This document shows, piece by piece, positions 35,104 to 47,870 of a stretch of 64,000 nt of DNA. Source of the stretch: Apostichopus japonicus (lineage: Eukaryota > Echinodermata > Holothuroidea > Aspidochirotida > Stichopodidae); the NCBI RefSeq assembly GCF_037975245.1, contig NC_092570.1, forward strand, positions 13,152,501-13,216,500, read 5' to 3'. Both the position numbers and the translations under genes were made by a program. Positions within the stretch are counted from its first letter, which is position 1. Each line of letters begins with the position of its first letter. The notes under the pieces are model-generated. The model had not been told where the DNA came from and did no database searches. It was given only the letters and a program-made list of their open reading frames with translations.

Positions 35104-36654
35104 TGTGTGTCGTGTTCGGTTTCGGAAATATCTGCTATTTTTTTCATTTCCTTCAACCAAGTTTTATAATAGCCGTTATAAGAGGTTTAATATTTGTACA
35201 CCAAGAAATTAACTGTGTCGGAATTTTCGAAATTTCTCACCAACATTCTGCATCACACTTCCCTCTACTCATGCAATTTTGACCGGTCTGTTAGGGGTTA
35301 AAGGAAGTTTTTCTATATTGGTTGTCCATAGATAAAATTTTGTACAACATTATGGGTATGTTTTCAAGTGAGTTTAGTCACGAGAAATGTGAATTTTCAA
35401 ATTCTGAACAAATTTGGGGCTTAAAACCTTGAAAAGTGGGGCTGACGGGTATTGTGGGCCGCGACGTAGAATCACCTACAAAAGCAAAGACCCACAGGAG
35501 ATGCGATCAGGTCGAACATGACGTGTGCCGGGTTGACAATCTTCAAAAAGGTTTTGGATGGACAAAAAACTATTAGGAAAAACTTGGTTCTCAGGCCAAA
35601 AGTGTACATCTGGTTGGTCATTTCAAGCCCGAGAAGTGCCGTTTCCGGTGATCTGGGGGGTATCAAAACCAGAAATTTTCTTGTACGCTGCGCGCCAACC
35701 GATGGTGGAGCTCCGCTTAGATAGTAATTCGCGCCCCCCGGGTTAGAAAATCCTGGATACGCTCCTGAAACTATCAACATGCTTCAGATTATTTCAGTTA
35801 TATATCAATTTTAATGGTTCGACGCAAGGGAGCAATCACGCTATGATAAATATGAACTCTCAGCCTTTTAAAGGTATTCCATGGACGTTAGATGACGGTA
35901 GGCAGTCAGTTCGTACATCGGTATCAATTAGGTCGAGCCTGCTGTTCAAGCGCTCTTTTACGAGAGAAAAATTCTAGGAAAACATCCTGAATGAATCATT
36001 CAATTACAATCAGAACGCATGGTCCTTTGTTCCGCTCCTTCACATTTATCTTATGAAGTATTGAGTAATGGTGTATGGAACATCTTTGCACATAGATTGG
36101 TAAAAGTGTATCAATTCTACCAGATTCAAGTAATTTTGGCATGAAAATTTCTCTTCTGGAAGAACATTTCAATCCATTGAGAGAATAAATGGGGAGGGGT
36201 GGGTGGGGGGTGGATATTAAGCATGTAATATTTCTCTTGACTTCTATACTTCCATAATTGACTCAGCATATAGCCTAATTAATATTTACCGAAGAATTAA
36301 TACATTAAATACAATTGTAAGTGATTAAATAGTGTAATTTTGACTTAAATTAACAAACGCGAAATTGACCTTAAATCTAGGATTTTTGCTGATGGATTGA
36401 ATGTGTATTGTGTAAAATTTGTATAGCTAGATTATGGAAGTTATAATTAATATTTAGGTAGAACTGAATGAAAGGAAATCAACTAAAAACTAACTCTGGT
36501 CTATATTTAGTTAAAATAATCCCAGTGCTGATGATTATAAAGCACCAATTAGCATAAATCTTGCGACCAAAAGGTGCTGCTTTTGTTTTGTATCACCACA
36601 CTGGCACAGACGTAGAGTAGAACTTCAAAAAAGAAGATATTAATGAATCTACTG

Positions 36655-38400
36655 GATGATGATTGTGCATTAGTCGTTTGTATTGGTCAAATACTCTTTG
36701 GCCCGGGTAAGACGCATAATGGAACTCTTCAACAATGCCCTTAGAATTCATATGACCCAATGGTTGGGTGGTCCGAGGCGTGCTGGTTTCGATTATGGTC
36801 TTGCGGTTTTTTTGTTGTTAGGTCCCGTTATATTCATTTACGAAGTGATGATGTAGTGGTCATTTTAATTGGTCAAGCACTCTTTGGACCGGGCACGACG
36901 CATTATGGTACTCTTCTATATTGTCATTATAGTTCATATGACCCATCGGTTAGGTGGTCTAAGGCGTGCTGCATGGATTAGGGCCCAAAGATTTTTCGTG
37001 GTCCCGTTTCACTCATTAAAATAGTAATGTTTTAATGGTCATTTAAATTGGTCAAGCACTCTTTGGACCGGGCACGACGCATTATGGTACACTTTTAAAA
37101 TGTCCTTAGAGTTCATGATAACTATCGGCTTGATGATCCAAGGCGTGCTGCATGGATAAGGGCCCAAAGCCTTTTCGTGGTCCCGTTACACTCAATTACG
37201 AAGTAATGATTTAGTGGTCATTTAAATCGGTCAAGCACTCTTTGGACCGGGCATGACGCAGTATGGTACACTTCTACAATGTCTTTAGAGTTCCGATGAC
37301 CCATTAGTTTGGTGGTCCAAGGCGTGCTGCATGGATTATGGCCCAAAGCTTTTTCGTGGTCCCGTTACACTCAATTACAAAGTAATGATTTAGTGGTCAT
37401 TTAAATTGGTCAAGCACTCTTTGGACCGGGCATGACGCATTATGGTACTCTTCTACAATGTCCTTAGAGTTCCTATGACCCATTAGTTTGGTGATCAAAG
37501 GCGTGCTGCATGGATTAGGGCCCAAAGTTTTTTCGGGGTCCCGTTTCACTCATTAAAGAAGTTATGATTTAGTGGTCATTTAAATTGGTCAAGCACTCTT
37601 TGGACCGGGCACGACGCATTATGGTACTCTTCTACAATGTCCTTAGAGTTCATGTTAACCATCGGTTTGGTGATCCAAGGCGTGCTGCATGGATTAAGGC
37701 CCAAAGCTTTTTCGTGGTCCCGTTTCACTCATTAAAGAAGTAATAATTTAGTGGTCACTTAAATTGGTCAAGCACCCTTTGGACCGGGCACGACGCATTA
37801 TGGTACACTTTTACAATGTCCTTAGAGTTCATATTAACTATCGGCTTGGTGATCCAAGGCGTGCTGCATGGATAAGGGCCCAAAGCTTTTTCGTGGTCCC
37901 GTTACACTCAATTACGAAGTTGTTGATTTAATGGTCATTTAAATTGGTCAAGCACTCTTTGGACCGGGCATGACGCATTATGGTACCCTTCTACAATGTC
38001 TTTAGAGTTCCTATGACCCATTAGTTTGGTGGTTCAAGGCGTGCTGGTTTTGATTAGGGCCCAAATGTTTTTATTTCAGTTCCCGGTACATTCATCTAAA
38101 AAGTTGTTGATTTAATGGTCATTTAAATTGGTCAAGCACTCTTTGGACCGGGCAAGACGCATTATGGTATCCTTCTACAATGTGTTAAGAATTCATATGA
38201 CCCATTGGTTAGGTGGTCCAAGGCGTGCTAGTCTTGATTAGGGCCTAAAGTGATTTTTTTCAGGTCCCGTTACATTAATTTAAGAACTGATGAAGTAGTG
38301 GTCATTTTAGTTGGTCAAGAACTATTTGGACCGGGCAAGATGCATTATGGTACCCTTCCACATAGTCATTAGAGTTCATATGACCCATGGGCCATAGATA
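36655..38400 (-). repeat. ~179-bp tandem repeat array, right arm (inverted)
   Basis: The left-arm units recur in reverse complement, with GCACTCTTTGGACCGGGC and GACGCATTATGGTAC repeating about every 179 bp. The innermost unit near 36660-36790 is the most diverged. Confidence 0.85.
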
Positions 38401-38578
38401 AACCTCTTTCCACGACCAAATGTTGAACATCTTGTAAGAAAGCTTTTGTCTTGCCAGAGGTGTTACGTCGATACCATTGTCGAATACGTAACTGAATACG
38501 TAGGCTGCTCAGTTACTCATTCGCGAATATCGAACGAGGAACGGGGAATAAGTATCTAACTTCACACCGGTGTTTAAC

Positions 38579-39546
38579 ACCTCTACGCTGTTACCTCTTC
38601 TGGGTTGCTAGGCAACTATCTTGTTCTTCCTTGAAATAAGCCCTCACGTACAGGAAGTGGGGTCTGTGCTGTATATATATTAGGAATAAATTTGGAGTTT
38701 GGTGAGGGGTAAAAGCTTAAGGCAGTTTGTTTTGAGTATCTGAGCACTGAAGGCAGTTGCCAAAGAAGAGATAGATACTTTTCATGGCTGGATAGTTTGT
38801 TTTAAACCTTAATTTACATAGTAGATGTTACTGTAGTCTTTATTATTTATGGGAGGAGTGTTATTCAACTGACAGTCTTGGACACAATTTTTTATAGGAT
38901 ACTATTTTACTATAATGGATATTACGGGACACTTATTTTTGCAAAGGATTTTTATTTGCTATAAAGGATATCCCGGGAAACTATTTGTTATAAAGGAAAT
39001 TATATTTCTTATACATTAAAGGATACTATTTTGTTGGGTGACATTTATAATATACCATTTATTGCATTATGTTCAACTATACTAATGTCGTGTTATACTT
39101 GATGTCACCAGCAGGTCAACACACCGGAACAGACATTTATGTATTTACTGTAACTTTTGGGTGCGCACCTCACAACTTTAAGTTATATTTTTTAATTCTT
39201 TTACTGGGCCCAGATCAGCTGTATATTGTTTGTTATTCATAATTATATTTTCTTTTGATCCAATCCAGTTGAATTTTCCACTTTTTTTTGTATGCATGTG
39301 TCTTGCTCTGTGTTTGGTCTTTACACTTAACCCAGAGTTCTCTGATCAAGAACAAATATTTATTTTCGGTGGCTTACACCCTTATACTTATATTGCGATT
39401 AGGCGCCCCTTCCCCTAATAAACACAATGCACATACAGATTTGTCAGGCAAGTTGAAAAGAAACATATTTTGAAAAGCAACGATATGTTTTGAATGTTTA
39501 ATGTTTTGTAAATCAATCAATGTTTAGGATATACATGGTTGGACCA
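38579..39546. other. No gene seen
   Basis: AT-rich DNA between two foldback-type units. Frames near 39230-39473 have no recognisable domain. Confidence 0.4.
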
Positions 39547-39744
39547 AGTTAGTTACTTATTCTGCGTTCCTCGTTCGACATTTGCCATGAGTAACTGCTA
39601 CCTACTCGACAATGTTATCGACGTAACACCTATGGCAAGACGAATGCTTTCTTACAAGATGTTCAAGATTTGGTCGTGGAAAAGAGGTTTATCTATGGGT
39701 CATATGAACTCAAAAGACGATTTAGAAAACTCTCACAATGTGTT

Positions 39745-40659
39745 CACTGGCGGATCCAAGGGGGGGCCAACGGGGCCATGCCCCCCCCCCCCAAAGGTGA
39801 GCCAAAAAGTGTTTCCGAACATCCGCTGAATCATATGATTGGAAATTAAAAAAAATCGAGAGGAATAGCAGTGGTAGGCTAGTCTAAACCTTTACGTTTT
39901 GTGGTTTAAAATTAAATGCATGAGCATGAGGATTTACAGTTTATCACCATTTTGCAGTTACAGGCTGGTTGTAAGAAATTTATAACCTATGAAGAATATT
40001 TTTTTTTGAGAAAGATGATCCCAACTTGTTTTATAAATATTTTAGAAAATTACACCTGGGAAACATTTTTTTAGAAGTAAATTAACATCACCATTGTACA
40101 CTTTTGTCGCACCAAATTGCATCTGAGGCAGCGGCGTAACGCCTATGGGCTCGAACGGGGCAAACCCAGGGGCCCCCGACCAAAGGGGGCCCCCGCTGCA
40201 CTGATGTACAGAACTTAGAAGAGGGGTACCCTTTTTTTTCTTTTTTCTTTTTGAAACATTTTTTCATGTTCCCAGTATGACAGACAAGGCGGACCAAAAA
40301 TGTGTCTATGAACGCAGATTTTCCCCAAAATCTCAGTCGATAAAATCACCACGAAATGTTCCATATACGGCTTAGATTGCACCAGAGAGCTTGTAGAACC
40401 CCAGAGCTTCCAGGGCCCTAAGGCGGGCCCTGGACCCACGCCTTTGGGACTTCGCGCTCCGCACATCGGTTGATTCTCCGCAGCAGCCAGGGGGCCCTTC
40501 CTTCCCTGGACCCAAGGGCACCCAGACTCATCGTTACGCCGCTGATCTGAGGGCATTCAGCAATAGAAAATTTCCCACCCCCTCCCCTTAGACCCCTCCC
40601 CCATATCACTCTAACGCCACTTTGGCCCCTCCCAAACAAAGGCCCTGGATCCGCCAGTG
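39745..40659. mobile_element. hAT-like element with nested second element
   Basis: Ends CACTGGCGGATCCA and the complement TGGATCCGCCAGTG. The 8-bp duplication AATGTGTT is at 39737-39744 and 40660-40667, within a ~179-bp unit. Poly-G/C runs lie next to the ends. 915 bp including the nested insert; no transposase frame. Confidence 0.8.
40129..40544. mobile_element. hAT-like element nested in the 39745-40659 element
   Basis: Ends CAGCGGCGTAACG and CGTTACGCCGCTG, with the 8-bp duplication ATCTGAGG at 40121-40128 and 40545-40552. The host text GCACCAAATTGCATCTGAGG also occurs uninterrupted near 41514-41534, showing the empty state. 416 bp. Confidence 0.8.
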
Positions 40660-41361
40660 AATGTGTTTTGCTCGGTCCAAAGAAAACTTAAACAATGCAA
40701 ATGACCACTACACCATCACTTCTTATATGAATGAAACCGGACCATGGAAATATTTTGGCCCTAATAAAAACCACCACGCCTTGGACCATAATGCTTCCTG
40801 CCCGGTCATCGATTTTTTTTTTTCCAAGCACGGTAAAGGCCATCATTTGCATACCTCACTTCTCATTGGCTGCAAGGGATTTGCACTTTGGATGCTGAAT
40901 TGGGAAGTTCTTGCTTACGATATGCGTGTGTGTATGTAAATGCACATACACGTGCACGCAGTGGATCGTGAATCGCATACACGTACTGTATGAACTGGCA
41001 ACTGTCTTGAGACAACTTTGTTAAAAAAAATGTTAACAACTTTTTCCTTGCTTTTGCGCGGACTTGCTGGTGTACATGAACATCCATAAATTCGTAAAAC
41101 AACAATGTGACCATGGACTGTGTGCATGAGTGTACACGTCTCACAGTATATAACTGTCCTTCTTTGAAGGTAATGATTACTTAGGTTAATGGCAATGTAG
41201 AAGAGTACCATAATGCGTCTTACCAGGTCCAAAGAGAGTTTGACCAATTGAAATGACAACAGCGTCATCACTACTTTAATGAATGTAGCGGGACCTGAAA
41301 AAGACATTTAGGCTCTAATGAAAACCACCACGCATTGGACCACCTAACCAATGAGTCATAT

Positions 41362-41630
41362 CAAGGGCGTAGGAACCGGGGGGCTGGGGGGCTCCAGCCC
41401 CCCCCAGTGAAAAAACATGGAGGGGCGGAAGTATTATTCCGCCCCCCCCCCCCCCGCTTCACAAGTCAGAAAACCCCTTTTTCATTTCCAAATGAGAAAA
41501 AATTCTCATTTGCAGCACCAAATTGCATCTGAGGCCACCTGGAAATGCAGAAAACATCCAAGACCCCTCCCCCAGGCCGGCCATCAGTCTTCAGCCCCCC
41601 CCCACTCAAAAGTACCTTCCTACGCCACTG
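41362..41630. mobile_element. hAT-like MITE in the satellite array
   Basis: Ends CAAGGGCGTAGGAA and TTCCTACGCCACTG, with the 8-bp duplication AGTCATAT at 41354-41361 and 41631-41638. 269 bp. The interior shares CACCAAATTGCATCTGAGG with the 39745 element, so the two families are related. Confidence 0.8.
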
Positions 41631-42377
41631 AGTCATATAAAGTTTAATGACAATGTGGAAGTGTACCAGAATGCGTCTTGCCCAGTCCTAAGAGTGCTTG
41701 ACCAATTGAAATGACCACTAAATCATTACTTCTTAAATGACTGTAATGGCACCTGGAAAAAATCCCTAAAGGCCCTAACACAACCAGCACGCCTTGGACC
41801 ACCCAATCAATGGGTCATGTGAACTCTAAAGACTAGCAGAAAAGTACCATAATGCGTCACTAAATCATCACTTTTTAAATGAATGTAACGTGACCTGAAA
41901 GAAAAACCTTTAGGCCCCAAACCAATGGGTCATATGAATTCTAATGGCAATGTAGAAGAGTACCATAATGTTCTTGCCCGGTCCAAAGAGTGCTTGACCA
42001 ATTAAAATGACCACTAAATCATCACTTTTTAAATGAGTGTAACGGATACAAAACATTTGGGCCGTAATCAAAACCACCACGCCTTGGACCACCTAACCAA
42101 TGGGTCATATGAACTTTAATGGGCATTGTAGAAGAGTACCATAATACGTCTTGCCCGGTACAAAGAGTACTTGACCAATTCAAAAGACCACTACATCATC
42201 ACTTCTTAAATGAATGTAACGGGACCTAACAAAAACACCGTTATTCCCTAATCAAAACCAGCACGCCTCGGACCACCCAACCAATGGGTCATATGAATTA
42301 TAATGACAATGTAGAAGAGTACCATAATGCGTCTTGCCCGGTCCAAAGAGTGCTTGACCAATTAAAATGACCACTAC

Positions 42378-44559
42378 TATGAAACGCGAAAAGGGAAACT
42401 TTATTTTGTTGTTTAAACTAAGTTTGTTGCTGTCTAAACTAAAGTTGTTTCTGCTATTTTGCCATGTTGTTGTTATTTGTTGATGACTAAACGCGCGTTA
42501 ATGTCTAAACTCACGTTGATTTCTAGACTGTTACTGTTGATGTCTAAACTCACGTTGATGTCTACACTTTCGTTGCTATCTAAAGTTCCACTGTTGTAAC
42601 ACATCATTCTTTCTTTTGCAAAAATATAACAATCAACCGCAAGTTGCTTCTGTGCAGTGCTAACAACATTACTACTACAGAAATGTTCATGCTAAATACA
42701 GCCAATAATGTTTCAAAATTTCCCGCGATTTGTTTGGCTAATAGTCCCTAATCACCCATTGTGTGCAAACATGCTTGTATCTTCAGTGCTCAATGAACGC
42801 AAAGTATGATGGTTTATGTAACGCGAAAAAGGGAAAACAGATCGTTAACGTCCTGATCTGTAGCAACAGCCATGTTAATATCGTTAACAGCCTGATTTGT
42901 CGAACAAGATCACGTTGTTAACGATATTTACATGATAGTTGCAACAACTTCGAGGACGTTGTTAACGATATTGTTAACGAAATATTTGAATAATTGTTTT
43001 ATCACAGAGAGTTATGAGTTGATAAAATCTATGAATTTTGCGGGAAGCTATACCACAATATCTCTGATACTGAAGAGGACTTTTCATCTCACAGTATGTT
43101 TTATTCTCTCCGTATTGAGAGTTGATAATGTAAAATGTGCATTCATACCACAGTAATCTCTTCGTTGCAAACTTGCGTAAATTTTCACGGTCCCTTTGAC
43201 CACGTGCTTCAAGTCATGATTCTGGTGCAACATTCGTGTGTATAAACTACTGTAATCATACATCGTCAAAAGTAGTCATTAAAGTTTGAGATATACTTAA
43301 TCGACATTGCGTAAAAATGTTATTTAAATACTATAATTTTCGTGGAGCTGGTTGTTTCCAAATACTGCGAAGCATCCAGGGTAAATGTTGTATCAGTTGC
43401 TTTATGGTTGGATGTAGTCTGTGCTTCGTGAGCAACACTAGGGGAACAATATTGAAGTACACAGGAAATACACTCACTGAACTATAGTTTACTAAACCCG
43501 CCAAGCAAGTTCATTCGTAACACAAATCCAGTTCGGAGTTTCGATTTGCGAAAGGGACTGTGGGGTAAATGGAATATACACTAACCTCGCTCAGCATTGT
43601 TACGAATTTCTAGACCAAAAAGACCGTTAACATGTTATGCAAGAAACGAAAAATCCACGATACACTCGAGTTGTGACTAGGGCTCTGTATTGTAGGTACG
43701 GTGATATGATCTTTTTTCACAAATTTTCAGAATTTGCGCAAGTGCAGTTGAAACTCCCAAGTTCGAACAGGCCTAATGCAATTGCGTGAATTTTAGCGAG
43801 ATATGCACACTGCATGCATGTACGGGGATATTTGAAGAGTTGGGGTTGCTGGTGAACTCGCTACAAGGTCAAAGCATTGAGGAACCATACAATCAGTCCC
43901 AACGCGCAAGTAAATGATCTCAGAGAGCAGTTTTCTTGTAACCCCGCCCAAAAATTTGTCCAGACGTATGAAATTTCGCGAAACTGCTTGAGACCTACCC
44001 ATCTGGTTGAAGTGTTTGAATAATGCAAAAGAAGGCGTCGCTAGCCTCCATGACGCGGTAAGTTGAATCTCACAACTTTTATTTTTCGTAATAAAACAGT
44101 AAACAATTCTATTTTTGTCGTACTTTTTGATAAATCTCTAGTTAATTTGGCGCCTTTTTTTGGCTCCAAACGTGCCGTTAAACTTGCCGTAAACTTAACT
44201 TCGTTTACAGGACAAAAATGCACATTTATGGCAAAAATTGGCTAGATTAGACTATGTTCTTTTCATTGATACCAAATTAGCGATTGGAATTGCCTCAGTT
44301 TTGTCAATAATCAACGTATAAACTTACGGCAAAACACAGCGCTATTTAATACAGATGTTAGGACCATGTATTGGCTCTGCGTGTACACGTAATGGTGTAC
44401 ATTGCTTTAGTTTGTGACAAACGCCCATGTCAACCTATAAGTGTACACAACTCATACTTCATAGTCATTATGTTACTATAGCCCTGAAATATAGGAGCAG
44501 AAAATGCTCATCTTCTTTCAACACAGTACGCAAGCTATGAAGATGAAGTGTAGCCTAGG
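42378..44559. other. No gene seen; short imperfect repeats
   Basis: GTCTAAACTCACGTTGAT occurs near 42511 and 42544 with degraded relatives around it. AACGCGAAAA followed by AGGGAAA appears near 42383 and 42820. GTTAACGATATT-type units recur at 42905-42975. Confidence 0.4.
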
Positions 44560-45205
44560 AAGAAAATTACCTCACACTAACCACGGCAAAATACCACCAT
44601 CTTCAATGGTAATATGTGGTACAATACCAACATTTAACGGGTATTTTGTTTCTATGGATGAGGTTTACCACAGTTTTTTTCCATAGTACTATACCACAAT
44701 TATACCATGGTTTTTATCACTTTATATTTCATCTTCACCATGGTTTTATCTCAAATTTACTCTATGTGGACTATGGCATTACCCTAGTTCTACCCTAATT
44801 ACCCACAATTTTACCCTAAAGCTGTACCAATTAGTTTTACCTTAATTGTACCACAGTTTTACCCTAAATTTACCAGAATTTTATCTTAATTGCACAACAG
44901 TTTTCCTACTTGTCTTAATTATAATCAGTAGGTCTACACCACAAATTACCTTAAATTTCACCCATTGGTGGATTGTATCATAACTGGCCTAGTTGAAGTT
45001 TAATATGCACCAGATTTGGTCAATATGCTGCAGTCAAAACAAGCATGACAATAATATAAAGGTTAAACAGGTTTACAGAATATGGTATGTACAGTTTTTG
45101 CAAAGTAAAATAACTGTGTACCATAATTTTATTATATAGGGCTACTGTGGCAAATTTACCATGTTTAACCGCAATTTAACCATAGTTTACCGCTGTAAGA
45201 CTAGG
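44560..45205. repeat. Imperfect TACC-rich periodic region
   Basis: TTTTACCCTAA, TACCACAGTTTTACC and related phrases recur every roughly 15-25 bp, with the inverse phrase GGTAAT at the left margin. It resembles a subterminal repeat field of a DNA element, but no TIRs were found. Confidence 0.4.
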
Positions 45206-46665
45206 GTTCCTTTTTGTTGTTGCTGGGAGCATATATAAATTGTTTCTTATATAATAGAGGGTGATATATTATTGTATTCATGTGCTTTTTAACTGTTCGA
45301 CCAAATTTTCCTGCAATTCCTGGACCTGCCGTTTTACTGCTTTACCTAAAGTCTTTTCATAGTGTTTAATTTTTTTTTTTATGTTGAACGAGGATTAAAG
45401 AGACCAAAAAGAATGTGTTGTCATTCTTAAACAAGAAGTTCTCTGACCAAAAATCCCACAAAGCTGACCTCATCGTGGTGCCAGAGTGGCAACCACTGTC
45501 TTTTCAGTGGGGGAACTAGAGGTTTGTGTGGCAATTTTTAAGCCAAAATGCCCTCTTAGGTGTCATATTTAATTGCCTGTTGTATAATATGCATGTTTCC
45601 ACAAAATTAGTTATGCTTGAAAATATACCTAGTAAAAAGTCCCCTGTCTTGATACCATCAATTGGCTCCATAGGCTTATTACTATAGCTACCCCATATAC
45701 AATTTCAGGGGGTGAATTTGAAGGGGCACTGGCAGGGATTGCACTCTTTGCAGTGGTAGGGCTTGTACTTGGTAGAGCACCAGGATGGGTCCATCTTCAT
45801 GAGAGTCTCTAAATAAACTTACTGCTGGTGATAAATGCAAACCAGTGTTGAGTGTCTGACTGTACATAAAGTACTGAGTACTAGAAGTAGCGATTGTTAC
45901 GATATGGCATTGAGTATTTCATGATCTGCAGACGTCCTTATGCCCCTACCCACTCAGGAAAGTCATTTCATTGCCATAAGCATTTTGTCTCGACACTTGT
46001 TTTACCTGATTTCCGACATTCGCAGCGTCTCTCTTCACATTATTGAAGAGGCTTATTTGAAATCAGATTATAAGTGCTGTACTTTTATGCTGGTACTTTG
46101 TCTAGGCACTCGTTTTACTTGATTTCCGACAGTCACAGCGTATATGCATACAGTAGCATATAGCATTTTAAAAGTTGTTTACCGTGCAGCCTCATATTCG
46201 TATGAGGCGTAACGCTTATGATAGGCTTGCGCTGGGAGATACGGTAGCTTACAAAACAAGGTTTCCACAATTTGATTCCAAATTTGGAGTTAAAGCAATG
46301 AACAACTATAGAAGTAATTAATTTATGAATGGAAATACATTCTCACTGCCGGCAATGCCGAAATACGGAAATCAGGGCAATGGGGTACATTAATGTTCAA
46401 ATAAGAGCGTACATGGAATGGCGTGTTATTGCAGTCATTGTTGCGAAAACCACAGTTTATTCAATACTTGTTATGGTGACCTTTGACATTGTGGTGAATT
46501 CCCTCATTATCAACAGACAATATTAATTCCTCAAATGAAAAATATACGAAAACTGAAGAAATGACTCTTTTGAATAATTAATATTATGTAAATTACATCG
46601 GAGAGAATGTGTGCAGAGAGATGTCTTTTGATGCATCAAGAATAAGTATTTAAAACAACAGATAC
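45206..46665. other. No gene seen
   Basis: Short frames only. GTCTAGGCACTCGTTTTACC-like text occurs twice, near 45990 and 46101. Confidence 0.4.
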
Positions 46666-46673
46666 ACGTTAAC

Positions 46674-46951
46674 CAGGTGCGCAACCAAGGATACCTTTAG
46701 GGGAATTAACGTTCCCCTTAAGACTGAATAATACAAACAATCATATATTGTATAGTACATCAATATGTAACATATACATGCGATACAACCTATACCGTCG
46801 AAACGTATAGTACCATTTTTCATCCAAGCATCCTCCATATCACCACGATTTCTCCAAACGGGAAGGGTCACCCCTCCTCTCAACCCCCTACTATGGACTA
46901 CATAACATCTAAGCCACATCTCCCTAGACGGAAATTATGGTTGCACCACTG
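46674..46951. mobile_element. Old hAT-like MITE
   Basis: Left end CAGGTGCGCAACCAAGG; right end inverted CAGTGGTGCAACCATAA. The flanks ACGTTAAC (46666-46673) and ATGTTGAC (46952-46959) match at six of eight bases, consistent with an aged duplication. Confidence 0.5.
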
Positions 46952-46959
46952 ATGTTGAC

Positions 46960-47489
46960 ATGCTCTTCACGAGGATATGTCTAGAGATCCATGGATAGTT
47001 TAATGGGTTACCCATGTGCAAGTACACCTAAACTAGTTGGTTTACAATTTTAGCGTTAACTCATTGGTTGGTTAACATTTACCGTAATGGCTCATTGTAA
47101 CAATTGTGTATGACAGTGTTCGTTAGAAACATCATGAACATATGAAATAGACTGTTCACATACATATTTAACAAGAAAATTAGAATGGTTCACGAGATCA
47201 TCATATAACAAATCAAGTAAGAGATAATCCAAACCACTAAATGATATGAGCAACAGCCACCTCTCATGGACCTAGTCTATGTAAAGGTGACAGGTAACAT
47301 ACCGTATTGCTTAAGCTGGAGAACAACCATAACCTGAAATTTAATAATTGCTTAGGTAGATATTACAGTGATCGTATCAAGTGACCGAGATCAATAAAAT
47401 GCAATAAATGTTAAAATTTAAAAGATGATATTGAAACATGTCAGACAATAACAGAGAAAACCGTTCCTTAGGTTAACGTTAAAGAGGAC
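46960..47489. other. No gene seen
   Basis: AT-rich DNA without recognised repeats or coding frames. Confidence 0.4.
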
Positions 47490-47870
47490 TTTCATCATAC
47501 TTACTTGTGAGAAGAATAATTAGTGTACTGGTGTAGGCATGTAGGTATACCACCACACTACCGTCAGAGACGTAGCAATAGGCGGTTCAGTGGGGGGGGG
47601 GGTCATTGAACCAGGGTCCCATACTTACTTGTGAGAAGCATAATTAGCGTACTGGTGTAGGCATGTAGGCAATATCACACTGCCGTCAGAGACGTAGCAA
47701 TAGACTGTTCGGGGAGGGGGGGGGGAGGTCATTGAACCAGGGCCCAATACTTACTTGTCAGTAGAATAATTAGCGTACTGCATGTGTAGGCATGGAGACA
47801 ATATCACACTGCCGTCAGGCGTAGTAATAGCCGGTTCAGGGGTATCATTGAACAAGGGCCCCAATTTCCC
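47490..47870 (+). repeat. Three tandem ~125-bp units
   Basis: ATACTTACTTGTGAGAAG, GTACTGGTGTAGGCATG, CCGTCAGAGACGTAGCAATA and TCATTGAACCAGGG occur in order three times, with starts near 47498, 47621 and 47747. The third unit is slightly changed. Confidence 0.8.

Larger units (their letters stand above)
33576..35767. mobile_element. TIR element inside the foldback centre
   Basis: Left end CAGGTGCGTATCCAGG at 33576, right end CCTGGATACGCTCCTG at 35752-35767, flanked by AAACT (33571-33575 and 35768-35772). It belongs to the same family as 16821-18149 and shares its right portion with 12095-12828. Inside are a purine tract, an interrupting repeat (34437-35103) and a hAT-like insert (34706-35082). 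Confidence 0.6.
31044..38573. mobile_element. 7.5-kb foldback element with satellite-array arms
   Basis: The ends are ACACCGGTGTGAAGTTAG at 31044 and its complement at 38573, flanked by TTAAC on both sides (31039-31043 and 38574-38578). Each arm starts with a unique head of about 200 bp (31044-31240; inverse 38573-38380), then about ten head-to-tail copies of a roughly 179-bp unit. The arms face each other across a 3.7-kb centre (about 32960-36650) that holds another TIR element. No transposase was seen, so it is probably non-autonomous. TU foldback elements of sea urchins share this general plan; homology to them was not tested. Confidence 0.75.
39547..42377 (+). mobile_element. Further foldback-type arm with ~179-bp array, interrupted
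   Basis: AAGTTAG and GTTCCTCGTTCGACATT at 39547-39590 match the head of the 31044 arm, followed by about nine array units between 39690 and 42377. Two hAT-like insertions split it (39745-40659 and 41362-41630). A stretch of non-array DNA lies at about 40835-41190. No matching inverted arm is in the window, so it is a solo arm or half of a rearranged element. Confidence 0.65.

Noticed and set aside
44760-44870. Telomere-like ACCCTAA units
   Set aside because: Units are diverged and not in tandem; no run of the TTAGGG-type repeat.
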